From Heyndrickxia sporothermodurans (lineage in GTDB: Bacteria > Bacillota > Bacilli > Bacillales > Bacillaceae_C), in contig BORH01000002.1 in NCBI GenBank assembly GCA_018333075.1, positions 248,001-312,000 on the forward strand: a stretch of DNA of 64,000 bases, written 5' to 3'. The position numbers and the translations under genes are program-made. Below are positions 45,225 to 54,311 of the stretch, piece after piece. Below the pieces are notes generated by a model. The model was not told the origin of the DNA. It did not search any database and saw only the letters and a list, made by a program, of their open reading frames with translations. Position 1 is the first letter of the stretch, and every line of letters starts with the position of its first letter.

Positions 45225-47213
45225 TTGAAATTATTTAAAAGATTAGTAATAGGAATGGTCAGTATTGCTTTTATTTCAGTTTCTTCAACAGCATATGCAG
45301 CAAAACCCGGTCTGGAATCTTTTCCTGAGCCTGTTGATCCTCAGTCCTGGGTTCTCCCTCGTGATATGACATGGGATGATTATCGACCAGTACCAGGTAT
45401 TGATTGGAAGACACCAGATATTAAGCCCGAGCGAGTAATCAAAGGTGCATTAATTATCGTAGACTTCCCTGATCGTGAATTTATGTTAAGTCAACCTGAA
45501 GGATCAGAAATAGCAGGAAATCCGATAGGAACAGGTAATATTCCCCGAGACCAATTAGGAAAGTTTTGGGTGGATTTCTTAAGTAAACCACAGCCACTTA
45601 ATAATTATAGTACAGTAAATGATTATTGGAGAGAAAACTCGTATGGAAAATGGAAAATTGAACTAGATGCTTTTGGTCCATACCGAATGGATTTCAATGA
45701 ATTTCAATACGGCCTAAATGAGTTTGGACAGAATGTTAATATGCCTGAAGGATTCAGTGGAAAAAATTTGCGAACGGAAGCAGTTAACAAGGCTCAAGCT
45801 GATATGGATGCCTCTGGAGAAAAATATGATTTCAAATTTGTCGTTCATGCTGGTTATGATGAATCTGGGGTTTGGCAGGAGTTTGGTGAAATGATGTTCT
45901 TAAATCCTGAGGCAATACCTGATTCATTTGGACCACAAATTAAAGGGATGCCAAATTCAGCTGTGACTCGCTATGTTCCTTGGACTTCCTGGTACGCGGC
46001 AAAAGGTATTTGGTCAAGTGCTGGCGGAGGTACATCCATTCAAGGAGAAAATGATGGCATGGGTACCTTTGCTCACGAATTTGGTCATATTATGAATCTT
46101 GGTGATAATTATAATAACCCATATGGAGTACCAGTATCTCGATCCTATTCTGGTCCTTGGGAATTAATGAGTCGAGGAAGCTTTAATGGACCGGGTGGAC
46201 CACACACACGTTGGATGGTGCCTTCAGTTCTTGGTGCCTCAGCTCCATCCCATCATATGCTACGAAATAAAATTAAGCAAGGATTCTTGAAGGATGATGA
46301 ATACCTTCGATTAGATCGTGATAAACTTGCGGAAACTGGACCAGTATTCACAGATATTCTTGCTAGAGAAGTACCAATTGGTAAAGACTTTGAACGTACT
46401 GGATTACATGGTATAAATATTAGCATGGTCGATCTGACTCCAAAAAACTCTTTAGAAGATGATTGGCGTGCTGATATGCAGCGTGGAGAAAAATGGTACG
46501 ATAACTATACAGTTGAAGTGGTTGATAGAGTTGGTTATGACTCCTTTGCGCCGGATTCAGGAGTATTGCTTGCAAAAACAAAAAATTCAGAGTCTGCACC
46601 AAATATTTGGGTCATTGATTCTCATAAAGAAGATATCAATCAAGAAGATTTTAAGAGACCAGATGGCACTACTGCTATGCTCTCGAAAGGCGATTATCAG
46701 CAATTAGCAGATTCTTTATTTAAAGCTGGTACCGGCGATGGAGTGGTAAGTGAATTTGAAGACAAATACAATCGTCTTCACTTCTATATATTAGGAAAAA
46801 AATATGACAAAAAAGGAGCTTTATCTTATCGTTTAGCTGTTCGTCATATGGATGGTGCCGGTAATTACAGGCGTGGCGTATCTGCAACGGTTAGTACAAC
46901 GGAAACCGTTCCAGCCGTACCTGGTCGCGTTGCGATCTACTACTTTAACGTAAAAAATTCTGGAAATGCAACAGATCTTATTAGGCTAAATGTAAAAACA
47001 CAAGAAAATTGGGAAACGATGCTTGAACATAATGTCATTGAAGTCAAAGCTGGTGAAAGTGTAGACATTCCTGTATACGTAAAAATCCCTCTAGGTGGGA
47101 AAAACAATCCAAAACCAACACCAAACAAGCTAACATTAACAACTACATCTGAAACTGATTCAAGTAAACAATCAAAAGTAGAACGTTGGGTAGGTCCTGG
47201 TCAGATAAAATAA
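45225..47213 (+). CDS. secreted M6-family metalloprotease (immune inhibitor A-like)
   Basis: A secreted zinc protease of 662 residues. The signal peptide ends AYA-AKP. The catalytic motif HEFGHIMNLGD (His284, Glu285, His288, Asp294) is that of M6 peptidases, with PWELMSRGSFNGPGGPHTRW as the Met-turn region. The C-terminal part (TVPAVPGRVAIYYFNVKNSG, then VEVKAGESVDIPVYVKIP-like) is a beta-sandwich of the NEW3 type. Relatives such as InhA degrade host defence peptides; here the role is probably protein scavenging. TTG 45225 fits AAGGGGTG; GTG 45216 overlaps that site. Confidence 0.88.
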   Translation: MKLFKRLVIGMVSIAFISVSSTAYAAKPGLESFPEPVDPQSWVLPRDMTWDDYRPVPGIDWKTPDIKPERVIKGALIIVDFPDREFMLSQPEGSEIAGNPIGTGNIPRDQLGKFWVDFLSKPQPLNNYSTVNDYWRENSYGKWKIELDAFGPYRMDFNEFQYGLNEFGQNVNMPEGFSGKNLRTEAVNKAQADMDASGEKYDFKFVVHAGYDESGVWQEFGEMMFLNPEAIPDSFGPQIKGMPNSAVTRYVPWTSWYAAKGIWSSAGGGTSIQGENDGMGTFAHEFGHIMNLGDNYNNPYGVPVSRSYSGPWELMSRGSFNGPGGPHTRWMVPSVLGASAPSHHMLRNKIKQGFLKDDEYLRLDRDKLAETGPVFTDILAREVPIGKDFERTGLHGINISMVDLTPKNSLEDDWRADMQRGEKWYDNYTVEVVDRVGYDSFAPDSGVLLAKTKNSESAPNIWVIDSHKEDINQEDFKRPDGTTAMLSKGDYQQLADSLFKAGTGDGVVSEFEDKYNRLHFYILGKKYDKKGALSYRLAVRHMDGAGNYRRGVSATVSTTETVPAVPGRVAIYYFNVKNSGNATDLIRLNVKTQENWETMLEHNVIEVKAGESVDIPVYVKIPLGGKNNPKPTPNKLTLTTTSETDSSKQSKVERWVGPGQIK

Positions 47214-47223
47214 AATTTGCAAT

Positions 47224-47251
47224 GGAGAGATCTTCGACAATCTCTCCTTTT
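47224..47251 (+). terminator. terminator of the M6 protease gene
   Basis: GGAGAGAT and ATCTCTCC form an 8-bp stem followed by TTTTCTTC. Confidence 0.8.
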
Positions 47252-47260
47252 CTTCTGTTT

Positions 47261-47287
47261 GGGACAGAGGGACAGGTTGCTTGTCCC
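47261..47287 (+). repeat. 27-bp REP-like palindromic repeat, copy 3 (inverted)
   Basis: GGGACAGAGGGACAGG then TTGCTTGTCCC, same orientation as copy 2. It forms an oppositely oriented pair with copy 4, 215 bases away. Confidence 0.8.
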
Positions 47288-47502
47288 AAAAATTATAATG
47301 TTTGATTTCCCCTCTACTCCCCTAGTGAACATGTCTATGGAATCACTCTATCTTGTAAAAAGATATTCCTTTTTCATAAATACGACTTAATTGCCTCTTC
47401 TATATTTTTATCCAAAGAAAATAAGACCATCGATTTTATAAATTAAACTCAAGAATCTACTATTTTAAAATTATTACTAATGGGTATATATATAAGTGAA
47501 GT

Positions 47503-47529
47503 GGGACATTGAACCTGTCCCCCTGTCCC
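47503..47529 (+). repeat. 27-bp REP-like palindromic repeat, copy 4
   Basis: GGGACATTGAACCTG then TCCCCCTGTCCC, same orientation as copies 1 and 5. The DNA between copies 3 and 4 holds no gene. Confidence 0.8.
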
Positions 47530-47636
47530 ATAGTAAAATTGATGGTGAAATTTTTTTAAAAAAGAGATATTTTTTTGGTTAAGTATGTAGAAAAAAATCC
47601 ATTTAAAATGAGCATTTTTGTTTGGGGGACTCATTT

Positions 47637-47927
47637 ATGATAGTAAAATACCACAAATGGAAAAGTTATATTTTTTTACTGATTAGCTTATTAGTAACAG
47701 CATCTTTGTTCCTTTTAGACCCTATATCCCGAGCAACTTCAGAAATGGCTGCGCCAATGATGATTGCATTTATTGGAGTAGGAACAATTATATCTTTTTC
47801 TATGGCTATTATAAATTTCAGTACCTTAACAGAAAAAAAAGTTGTGCCGGCTATAGCCCTAACAGTTACAATTTTCAATACATTATTTATTATTCTATTT
47901 CTTATTATTGGATTTAATATTGCATAA
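47637..47927 (+). CDS. small three-span membrane protein, unknown
   Basis: ATG 47637 follows GGGGG at 8-base spacing and gives a 96-residue protein with three hydrophobic helices (SYIFLLISLLVTASLFLL, APMMIAFIGVGTIISFSMAI, and the C-terminal TVTIFNTLFIILFLIIGF). The loops are short and no motif is recognisable. It is followed by two hairpins. Confidence 0.6.
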   Translation: MIVKYHKWKSYIFLLISLLVTASLFLLDPISRATSEMAAPMMIAFIGVGTIISFSMAIINFSTLTEKKVVPAIALTVTIFNTLFIILFLIIGFNIA

Positions 47928-47934
47928 TAAAATG

Positions 47935-47967
47935 GAAGGCTAGTGAACTCCTAGCGTTCTTTTTTTA
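47935..47967 (+). terminator. terminator of the small membrane protein gene
   Basis: GAAGGCTAG pairs with CTAGCGTTC (one mismatch), followed by TTTTTTT. A second stem, AACCCTAGG-CTTGG-CCTAGGGTT, lies at 47983-48005 without a U-run. Confidence 0.75.
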
Positions 47968-48005
47968 ATTTGTAGATATAAAAACCCTAGGCTTGGCCTA
48001 GGGTT

Positions 48006-48236
48006 CTAAAAAGCTTCCAGATTGGTATAAACAAACGTTTTACCTTTTCAGTAAACTTACATCTCCTTCAAAGTAGTAGACGTATAATCTCATGTTATTG
48101 ATTTTTTCAAACGAAAAGACACCTTAGTAAAGGACAAAAACTTGAATGATTCTAGTTTTATCTTCCGTTTCCTTAAATTACCTTATACATTTTTACTAGA
48201 TTGGCTATAATTTTAATAGAAATGGAGGAAAAAGCT
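48006..48236. other. intergenic, no gene seen
   Basis: AT-rich spacer before the CAP-domain gene; no repeat or ORF of note. Confidence 0.5.
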
Positions 48237-49361
48237 ATGACTCGTTTTCTTTTGTTACTAGCATGTATATTTTTATTCATTTTTTCCTGGCCAACAATAA
48301 AAGAGCATGTTAATATTAATGATTTTCAAAAAGCGATTGATTCTAAAATATCTGATTTAAAAAATAATAAAGAATTACAGGAAACGATTGAAACGGGATC
48401 AGAAAAAATCCAACAAGCTTGGAATCAACTTACATCTCGTATTAATGAACAGCAGAGAAACACTGAATCAAATCAGGAGAATAAAATAGATTTAAAAACG
48501 CCATCGAACCATCTATTTTCCATAAATAATATTGAACTTGGAGATAAGGAAGAAAGCATTACTAAGCATTTGGGAAAAGCTAAGCGCTCATCACTGAATG
48601 AATATGGTGAAAATTGGAACACCTATCATGATAATTATCAGCATTTTTTCATGGTGATGTATGACAAAAACCATAAGGTATCAGGTCTATATACAAATCA
48701 AAATTTAATTGCCTCTACTAAAGGTATTAAGCTTGGAATTTCAAAGGATAAAGTACGTAAAAATCTTGGAAATCCCCTTACCGGTATACAAAAAGGGTTC
48801 ATCAACTATCAATTTCAAAAAAATAGTGATTTTGATGTTTATTTGTTAGATGGTGTTTATGTAACTATTTTTTATGATAAGCATGAAAAAAATACCGTAA
48901 CGGCTATGCAATTGATTAGACAAGATATTGAACAAAAGAAAAAAGATTATTATCCAGCTGTAAGCTCAGCTTTAGTAAATGGTTTTGAGTATCAATTGTT
49001 TGATCTAACCAATTCGTCACGTGTTATGCATCATCTTCCCATCCTAACCTGGGATCAGCACGTAAGAATAACTGCACGCGACCATAGCTTAGATATGGCA
49101 AAAAATCAGTATTTTGAACATACAAATCTAAAAGGACAATCCCCTTTCGATCGGATGAGTCAAGACCATATTACTTTTCTAATGGCTGGAGAAAACATTG
49201 CCTACGGACAGCTTAGCAGTATTTTTGCTCATGAAGGTTTAATGAACTCACTAGGTCATCGAGAGAATATTTTGCAAAAAGGGTATAAATATTTAGGCGT
49301 TGGAGTTGCTTTTAACGAAAAGTCACAACCGTATTATACAGAAAATTTTTATGCAAAATAG
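48237..49361 (+). CDS. CAP-domain protein with CAP-associated domain (YlbC-like)
   Basis: The 374-residue protein has an N-terminal signal/anchor helix (FLLLLACIFLFIFSW), a coiled stretch, a CAP-associated N-terminal domain (INNIELGDKEESITKHLGKA and a second copy GIKLGISKDKVRKNLGNPL) and a C-terminal CAP/SCP domain. The CAP residues are clear: DHSLDMAKNQYFEHTN, GENIAYG and SLGHRENIL. Architecture and length match Bacillus YlbC. CAP proteins act outside the cell; the activity is unknown. AAATGGAGG fits ATG 48237. Confidence 0.82.
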   Translation: MTRFLLLLACIFLFIFSWPTIKEHVNINDFQKAIDSKISDLKNNKELQETIETGSEKIQQAWNQLTSRINEQQRNTESNQENKIDLKTPSNHLFSINNIELGDKEESITKHLGKAKRSSLNEYGENWNTYHDNYQHFFMVMYDKNHKVSGLYTNQNLIASTKGIKLGISKDKVRKNLGNPLTGIQKGFINYQFQKNSDFDVYLLDGVYVTIFYDKHEKNTVTAMQLIRQDIEQKKKDYYPAVSSALVNGFEYQLFDLTNSSRVMHHLPILTWDQHVRITARDHSLDMAKNQYFEHTNLKGQSPFDRMSQDHITFLMAGENIAYGQLSSIFAHEGLMNSLGHRENILQKGYKYLGVGVAFNEKSQPYYTENFYAK

Positions 49362-49464
49362 CGCTAAACCTTTATTTTGCATAGAAAAAGAATCAATACA
49401 ATAAATTAGGTTATATTATAACCGAGCAATTTATTGCTCAAAACTTCGTCGGGAGTGATGTATC

Positions 49465-49659
49465 TTGGCTAGAAACAAACTTTTGGTTCCTGGTGCAAAC
49501 AATGTTTTGGATCAGATGAAAGAAGAAATTGCCAATGAGTTTGGAGTTCAACTTGGTGCTGATACGACCGCACGAGCTAACGGTTCGGTTGGAGGCGAAA
49601 TGACTAAACGTTTGGTCGCCTACGCTGAACAATCGTTAAGAAATCAACAGGGTCAATAA
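49465..49659 (+). CDS. alpha/beta-type small acid-soluble spore protein
   Basis: The 64-residue product matches alpha/beta SASPs, which coat and protect spore DNA. The GPR protease site is visible as [16 protein letters not shown], and the second conserved block is [20 protein letters not shown]. Translation starts at TTG 49465 behind GGGAGTG. Transcription in the forespore by sigma-G is expected; no convincing sigma-G promoter was recognised. It proves the host makes endospores. Confidence 0.97.
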   Translation: MARNKLLVPGANNVLDQMKEEIANEFGVQLGADTTARANGSVGGEMTKRLVAYAEQSLRNQQGQ

Positions 49660-49676
49660 ACTGTGATTTCACAAAG

Positions 49677-49708
49677 AGGGGTGTCCTTGTTAATAAGGAC
49701 ACCCCTTT
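49677..49708 (+). terminator. terminator of the SASP gene
   Basis: AGGGGTGTCCTT and AAGGACACCCCTT form a perfect 12-bp stem followed by a short T-run. Confidence 0.9.
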
Positions 49709-50008
49709 GATATAAATCTAAACTAATCAGATCTATTCTAATTTTTTTAATCTTACAAATCTCATAAATATATCCAAATTGTCTATTCAAACATAAATAC
49801 TAGTCTACATTATCTCCAAATACTTGTAATTGGTTTAGAAGCTTTACTTTGACCAACATGTCCTAATCCGTTCTTGTCAGCGTTAGGAATTGCTGATAAG
49901 GTCTTTGATTTGAAAGATATAATGTACAATAGATGATTTTGGTATTTTTTTGATTAATCAGTCAATTCCTACTTTTATGTTAATATAGTTGTATAGGTGG
50001 TGAACGTT
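49709..50008. other. intergenic, no gene seen
   Basis: AT-rich spacer of about 300 bases; a promoter for the next small gene is likely near 49960-49990. Confidence 0.45.
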
Positions 50009-50227
50009 ATGGGCAAAAGGAGAAAAACATTGATATTAACTTTTGTAATGGGTTTTTTTACAACGGCTTTCGTATTACCATTGATAAGTGCATTAAGTGT
50101 TCCTTCCTTTGATGCCATATTAGTTGCTTTATTTGGAGAAGGAAGCATTTGGGCTTTAGCCTTTTCACTTTTACTAATCCTTTTAATTGCCTTTGGTGTA
50201 AGGAAAGCTATTAAAGATTATGCCTAA
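50009..50227 (+). CDS. small two-span membrane protein, unknown
   Basis: AGGTGGTG precedes ATG 50009. The 72-residue product has a basic start (MGKRRKTL), a hydrophobic helix (FVMGFFTTAFVLPLISAL) and a second one (IWALAFSLLLILLIAFGV) with a basic end. I recognise no family. Confidence 0.6.
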   Translation: MGKRRKTLILTFVMGFFTTAFVLPLISALSVPSFDAILVALFGEGSIWALAFSLLLILLIAFGVRKAIKDYA

Positions 50228-50405
50228 AACAACAAAAAATAGGACTCAGCGCTTTTATGTGTTAATAACTATATCATTTAGAGTGTTTTTTTACATATAA
50301 ATTAATGTGTGTTTTCATTTTTTCTCCACATTATCTAAACTACTCAATAGATTAAGGCATCCCTTTTTAGTCATTTTTTAATCATATATATAAACAAAAT
50401 CGATT

Positions 50406-50951
50406 CTAATCATTAATTCTTCCCATCACTAAGGTATTATAGTATTTACCGTCCGAGAGTAGTTTGTCTTTTTTTAATATACCTTCAATTTCAAAGCCAA
50501 GCTTTTCATAGAGTTGAATTGCTTTTTCGTTCGTAGCTAAAACCGTTAATGTCATTTTTTTAATCCCATTATTGTCAGCCCATGCAGTGGATTCTTTTAA
50601 TAGATTTTTCCCAATGCCGTAGCCCCAAAAGTGTTTTAATACACAAACTCCAAATTCTACTTTATGAGAAAATCTTTTTAATGGGTTTCCTTCACACCTT
50701 GAAAAAGCAACGATTCGATTATGTACTTCTGCAACTAAAAATATGTTCTTTTGATTCTTAGTATCTTCCTTTATGAGTTGCTCAAAACCTGGAACATCGA
50801 TAAATGCTTCCCCTTTTTCTCTATCTAAATTTTCTGTTTCCCCATCAATTTGCACTCTTAGTTTAGACAAAACTTTAGCATCATTCATAACTGCCGACCT
50901 AATCGTATAATTCATTCCATTCACTGCAAATTCTTTTTTGGAAATAATCAC
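50406..50951 (-). CDS. GNAT-family N-acetyltransferase (RimI/PhnO-like)
   Basis: The acetyl-CoA site is the family motif KVEFGVCVLKHFWGYGIGKN (pyrophosphate loop WGYGIG), followed by LTVLATNEKAIQLYEKLGFE, the usual GNAT motif B. The length is 181 residues from GTG 50951, which follows AAGGAG at the right distance; the longer frame has no ribosome site. The target is unknown, and protein or small amine substrates are possible. It is a single gene. Confidence 0.82.
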   Translation of the reverse strand: MIISKKEFAVNGMNYTIRSAVMNDAKVLSKLRVQIDGETENLDREKGEAFIDVPGFEQLIKEDTKNQKNIFLVAEVHNRIVAFSRCEGNPLKRFSHKVEFGVCVLKHFWGYGIGKNLLKESTAWADNNGIKKMTLTVLATNEKAIQLYEKLGFEIEGILKKDKLLSDGKYYNTLVMGRIND

Positions 50952-51461
50952 AGTATCTCTCCTTTTTTCAGTCAGATAGAATGAAAGATTCATACTATAA
51001 TTACTTAACCTAATGCTCTATTATTATGCAGTGTTTAATAATATCAAGACATTAAGACTATGGTCAATAGTTATTGTCGAAATATTGAAATCTTTAAATC
51101 ATCTACTAGGTTTTACTTTCCTTTAGTTTCTTTCTTAGAATATAACAACTTCCATTTCCTTGATATTAAAGTTTTCGTCTTTCAGCTTGGAATAAACTAA
51201 AGTATAAATCAATTACATCGACAAACTTTATTCTTCATCACCAAATTACAACTGGATCTACTAGAACCCACATTTTATAGAGATAAAAGTTTTATATTTA
51301 AATTAAAGCTAAAGTATTAAAAAAAGTTATTTTTTAGACCAAATGTACTATTTTACACAACAATCCAACTGACAATTGAACTAATTTTCAAAAAAATATT
51401 GTTACTTTTTACTTTTATTGTTACATTTAATAGGTAAATAATTACAAAAGGAGGGGTTATT
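50952..51461. other. intergenic, promoter region
   Basis: No gene is seen in about 500 bases between divergent genes. TTGTTAC occurs twice 24 bases apart shortly before the YiiX-like gene (about 51398-51430), which may mark its promoter or a regulator site. Confidence 0.45.
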
Positions 51462-52421
51462 TTGAAAATAAGTAAGTACTTGTTAGGTTGTTTATCAACT
51501 ACATTTGCTTTTGGCGCTATTCTGATTAATGTCCATATTAATCCAGTAAAAGCAGATTCAAGTGAGGGCTTTACAGGTAAATGGTCAGGAAAAAAGAATT
51601 CCTTAAATATCGGTCTTACATTAACTGGAGATATATTATTTGGATATCAAAACGGATGTGCTTATGGAAAGTTTTCCCATACAGCAATAGTTGCAGAGGG
51701 TTCAAAATACAAAACCAAAACAAAAACATGGGATGGACCTATTGTTGAGTCAACTTCAGGTTACGGAAAAAAATCAGTCCGAACAAACAATAAACAATCT
51801 AAATTTTTGAAATATGATGCTGCTTCCCTGACATACTTTAGCAAATCAAAGTATAAATTCAGTGGAAGTTCCGTAGTAAAAAATGCTAAAAAACGTCAAG
51901 GACCATATAGTGTACTTTCTAGTTATAAAGCCAATGACAAGTGGTATTGCTCTAAATTGGTATCAAGAGCAGTTTATGATTATAATGGATATAAATTAGG
52001 AAAATCATATGCTGGGAAGTTTATGACACCATCTTCAGTATGGTATGATAGTGCCTTAAAACAAAGAGATAAAGCAGTTTCTTCCAAATATGATGGAAGA
52101 AGTGTTTGGAAAAAGTCTAAAAGTACAAGCTTAGCATCTGTAAATATAACAGAATCAGAGGCTTCTATGGTTAATTACAAGGGCTATAAAATCTATACAA
52201 ATAACTTTAGTGCTACTGTAAAAAAAGAAGTTGATAATAGAATTAATGAAGAGAAAAAAAATAAAAAAAGTATTGGATCAAAAGCAAATTCTATTGTACT
52301 TTCAGATGCAAAACCAGGTCTTATGGATTATTTAAAAGACTTGTTAAATAAGGGAAAGATAACTAAAGAAGAGATAAAAAAAGAATGGAATCTTTCCAAT
52401 GAAGAGATAGCTAAGCTTTAA
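51462..52421 (+). CDS. secreted YiiX-like permuted papain-fold (NlpC/P60 superfamily) protein
   Basis: A signal peptide (about residues 1-31, NPVKA-DSS) is followed by a permuted papain-like domain. LTLTGDILFGYQNGCAYGKF with SHTAIV supplies the His region. GPYSVLSSYKANDKWYCSKL with VSRAV supplies the Cys, the order reversed from ordinary NlpC/P60. Such enzymes cleave amide bonds in lipids or peptidoglycan. The C-terminal 100 residues are Lys-rich and helical, ending with a short KITKEEIKKEWNLSNEEI motif. TTG 51462 follows AGGAGGGG. It precedes a lipoprotein gene by 32 bases. Confidence 0.72.
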   Translation: MKISKYLLGCLSTTFAFGAILINVHINPVKADSSEGFTGKWSGKKNSLNIGLTLTGDILFGYQNGCAYGKFSHTAIVAEGSKYKTKTKTWDGPIVESTSGYGKKSVRTNNKQSKFLKYDAASLTYFSKSKYKFSGSSVVKNAKKRQGPYSVLSSYKANDKWYCSKLVSRAVYDYNGYKLGKSYAGKFMTPSSVWYDSALKQRDKAVSSKYDGRSVWKKSKSTSLASVNITESEASMVNYKGYKIYTNNFSATVKKEVDNRINEEKKNKKSIGSKANSIVLSDAKPGLMDYLKDLLNKGKITKEEIKKEWNLSNEEIAKL

Positions 52422-52453
52422 TAAATTAGGCTATAAAATAAGAGGAGAACATA

Positions 52454-53485
52454 ATGCCTAAAAAATATTTCATTATTTTATTATTTGGTCTAATCTTAGT
52501 TAGTGGTTGCTCAGATCAAAATAAAGTCAATATTCAAATATCAAAAAATGAAACAATTGTATATGGTAACTATGAAAATGGAGAGTACTATCTTAATTTT
52601 GCTGATCAACATTCACTAAAAACTAAGGAAAAGGTAAAAATAGCATCTGCATGGACTGATATTATTCAATATCAAGGCAACAAAATATGGATTCCATTAG
52701 TTTACAAACCCGATATGACTAACGGAGAAGACCAAGTTGTAGTTATTGACTTGAATAACAAGAAAAAGAAAACGATTAAGGTTGGAAATTTCCCACACTA
52801 TATTTTTTTTAATGGCGAAAATACTTATGTTATTTGTGAAGAAGATGGTGTAAGTCCAACATTATATCAAATTGATAAAAATTTTAACTCCCGTAAAATT
52901 AAAACAATTAAAAATGGAGGCTTAATATTTGATGCAACCTTTGATGGAAGACATATATATCTACTAACCAATCATGTGGATGATAAAAATGTTTATCCAA
53001 TGATAAATAAAATTAATTTAGATGGAGAATTTACAATACAAAGCATCACTAAAGAAAACATCGGAACTAAAGGCCTATTTTACACTAATAACAAGTTAAT
53101 CATTGGTATGCAGGATAATGATAAAGCCACTCTAGGTGTATTTGATTCAAATACACTTAAGAAAATAAACACTTTAAACTATAACAATAATATGGTCGGT
53201 CAAATTTTACCTTTAGATAAAAATATGATTGCAGTTACAAATTATTCAGAACTTGAAACTTTCGGAAACAAAATATCGATTATTAATATAAAAGACAACA
53301 AAATCTTAAAAGAGTTTGATTCTAAAAATTTTGTTAGCAATATAAGTTATATTGATGAAAAAATTTATTCAGTTGATAATGATAATAATACCCTCGTTAT
53401 AATGGATAAAGATGGAGATATCATTAAAAAGAAAAATATTTCTACAGAAGTTTCAAATATTTATAAAATTTCAAAGGAAGAGTAA
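52454..53485 (+). CDS. lipoprotein with predicted beta-propeller
   Basis: The signal peptide ends in LVSGC (lipobox), and the 343-residue mature protein is built of repeated strand-turn units (VVVIDLNNKKKKTIKVGNFP, LGVFDSNTLKKINTLNY, ISIINIKDNKILKEFD), the pattern of a YncE-like six- or seven-bladed propeller. It lies 32 bases after the YiiX-like gene with a good ribosome site, so both are probably one operon. A binding partner or substrate-presenting role for the enzyme is inference. Confidence 0.7.
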   Translation: MPKKYFIILLFGLILVSGCSDQNKVNIQISKNETIVYGNYENGEYYLNFADQHSLKTKEKVKIASAWTDIIQYQGNKIWIPLVYKPDMTNGEDQVVVIDLNNKKKKTIKVGNFPHYIFFNGENTYVICEEDGVSPTLYQIDKNFNSRKIKTIKNGGLIFDATFDGRHIYLLTNHVDDKNVYPMINKINLDGEFTIQSITKENIGTKGLFYTNNKLIIGMQDNDKATLGVFDSNTLKKINTLNYNNNMVGQILPLDKNMIAVTNYSELETFGNKISIINIKDNKILKEFDSKNFVSNISYIDEKIYSVDNDNNTLVIMDKDGDIIKKKNISTEVSNIYKISKEE

Positions 53486-53536
53486 AGCTAATCTATTTAC
53501 TCAAATTTCTCTGTTTTTCCATTATGTTCTTACTCC

Positions 53537-53565
53537 TAGCGACAGCTTGAAAAAAGCTGTCGCTA
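53537..53565 (+). terminator. hairpin after the propeller lipoprotein gene
   Basis: TAGCGACAGCTT-GAAAA-AAGCTGTCGCTA is a perfect 12-bp stem 52 bases after the stop. It lacks a U-run, so termination is likely but not proven. Confidence 0.6.
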
Positions 53566-53777
53566 CATATATAGTCATGATCCCCCTTTTCACGCATATA
53601 TCTAAAACTATTAAATCCATTTCCGTCCAAATAATCATTTATTTTTCTTCTATTAGTAAACTGAAACTTTTTATTAGATTATCATAATACCAACACTCGA
53701 TCTTTTACAATTGCTGATAATACAACTCCATTTTTCAATTTGTTAAAATAACTTTACTAACCTTTTAGGAGGAATTC

Positions 53778-54299
53778 ATGAATCCTATTCCAGATCATTT
53801 AAAGAAAAATTTAGATATATTGTTCGTAGGCTTCAATCCGAGTATTCGCTCTAGTGAGACAGGCCATCATTTTGCTAACCCCAATAATCGATTTTGGAAA
53901 ATATTATTCGAGTCGGGACTCACTCCAAAAAAATTTCATCCTGATGAGGATTATAAGCTTCTAAACCTAGGTTATGGAATGACAAATATTGTTTCTAGAC
54001 CGACGAAGGCTGCTGATGAAATAACAAAAGAAGAGTATCAAAAGGGAAAAGAAATACTCAAGAAAAAAATCACCCAGTACCAACCGAAAGTTATATGCTA
54101 TGTTGGTAAGGGGGTTTATCAGGAATTTAGCAAAAAGAAATCCATTCCTTGGGGTTGTCAAAATGAAGCTGTAGTACCTGGAACGATTGATTTTGTCGCC
54201 CCTTCCTCAAGCGGACTAGTCAGAATGAAGCTAGAAGAAATCATTGAGATATATCGGCAGCTTTCGATTTTATTGAATGAAATTAATAATTACAATTAA
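53778..54299 (+). CDS. mug: G/U mismatch-specific DNA glycosylase Mug
   Basis: A 173-residue uracil-DNA glycosylase of the Mug/TDG group that starts base-excision repair at G:U and related mismatches. The catalytic loop GFNPSIRS carries Asn20; GHHFANPNNRFWKIL and NLGYGMTNIVSRPT are typical. In place of the classical NPSGLN wedge the C-terminal loop reads VAPSSSGLVR. AGGAGG precedes ATG 53778. It is monocistronic and converges with the hydrolase gene. Confidence 0.9.
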   Translation: MNPIPDHLKKNLDILFVGFNPSIRSSETGHHFANPNNRFWKILFESGLTPKKFHPDEDYKLLNLGYGMTNIVSRPTKAADEITKEEYQKGKEILKKKITQYQPKVICYVGKGVYQEFSKKKSIPWGCQNEAVVPGTIDFVAPSSSGLVRMKLEEIIEIYRQLSILLNEINNYN

Positions 54300-54311
54300 T
54301 AGCTTATAACT

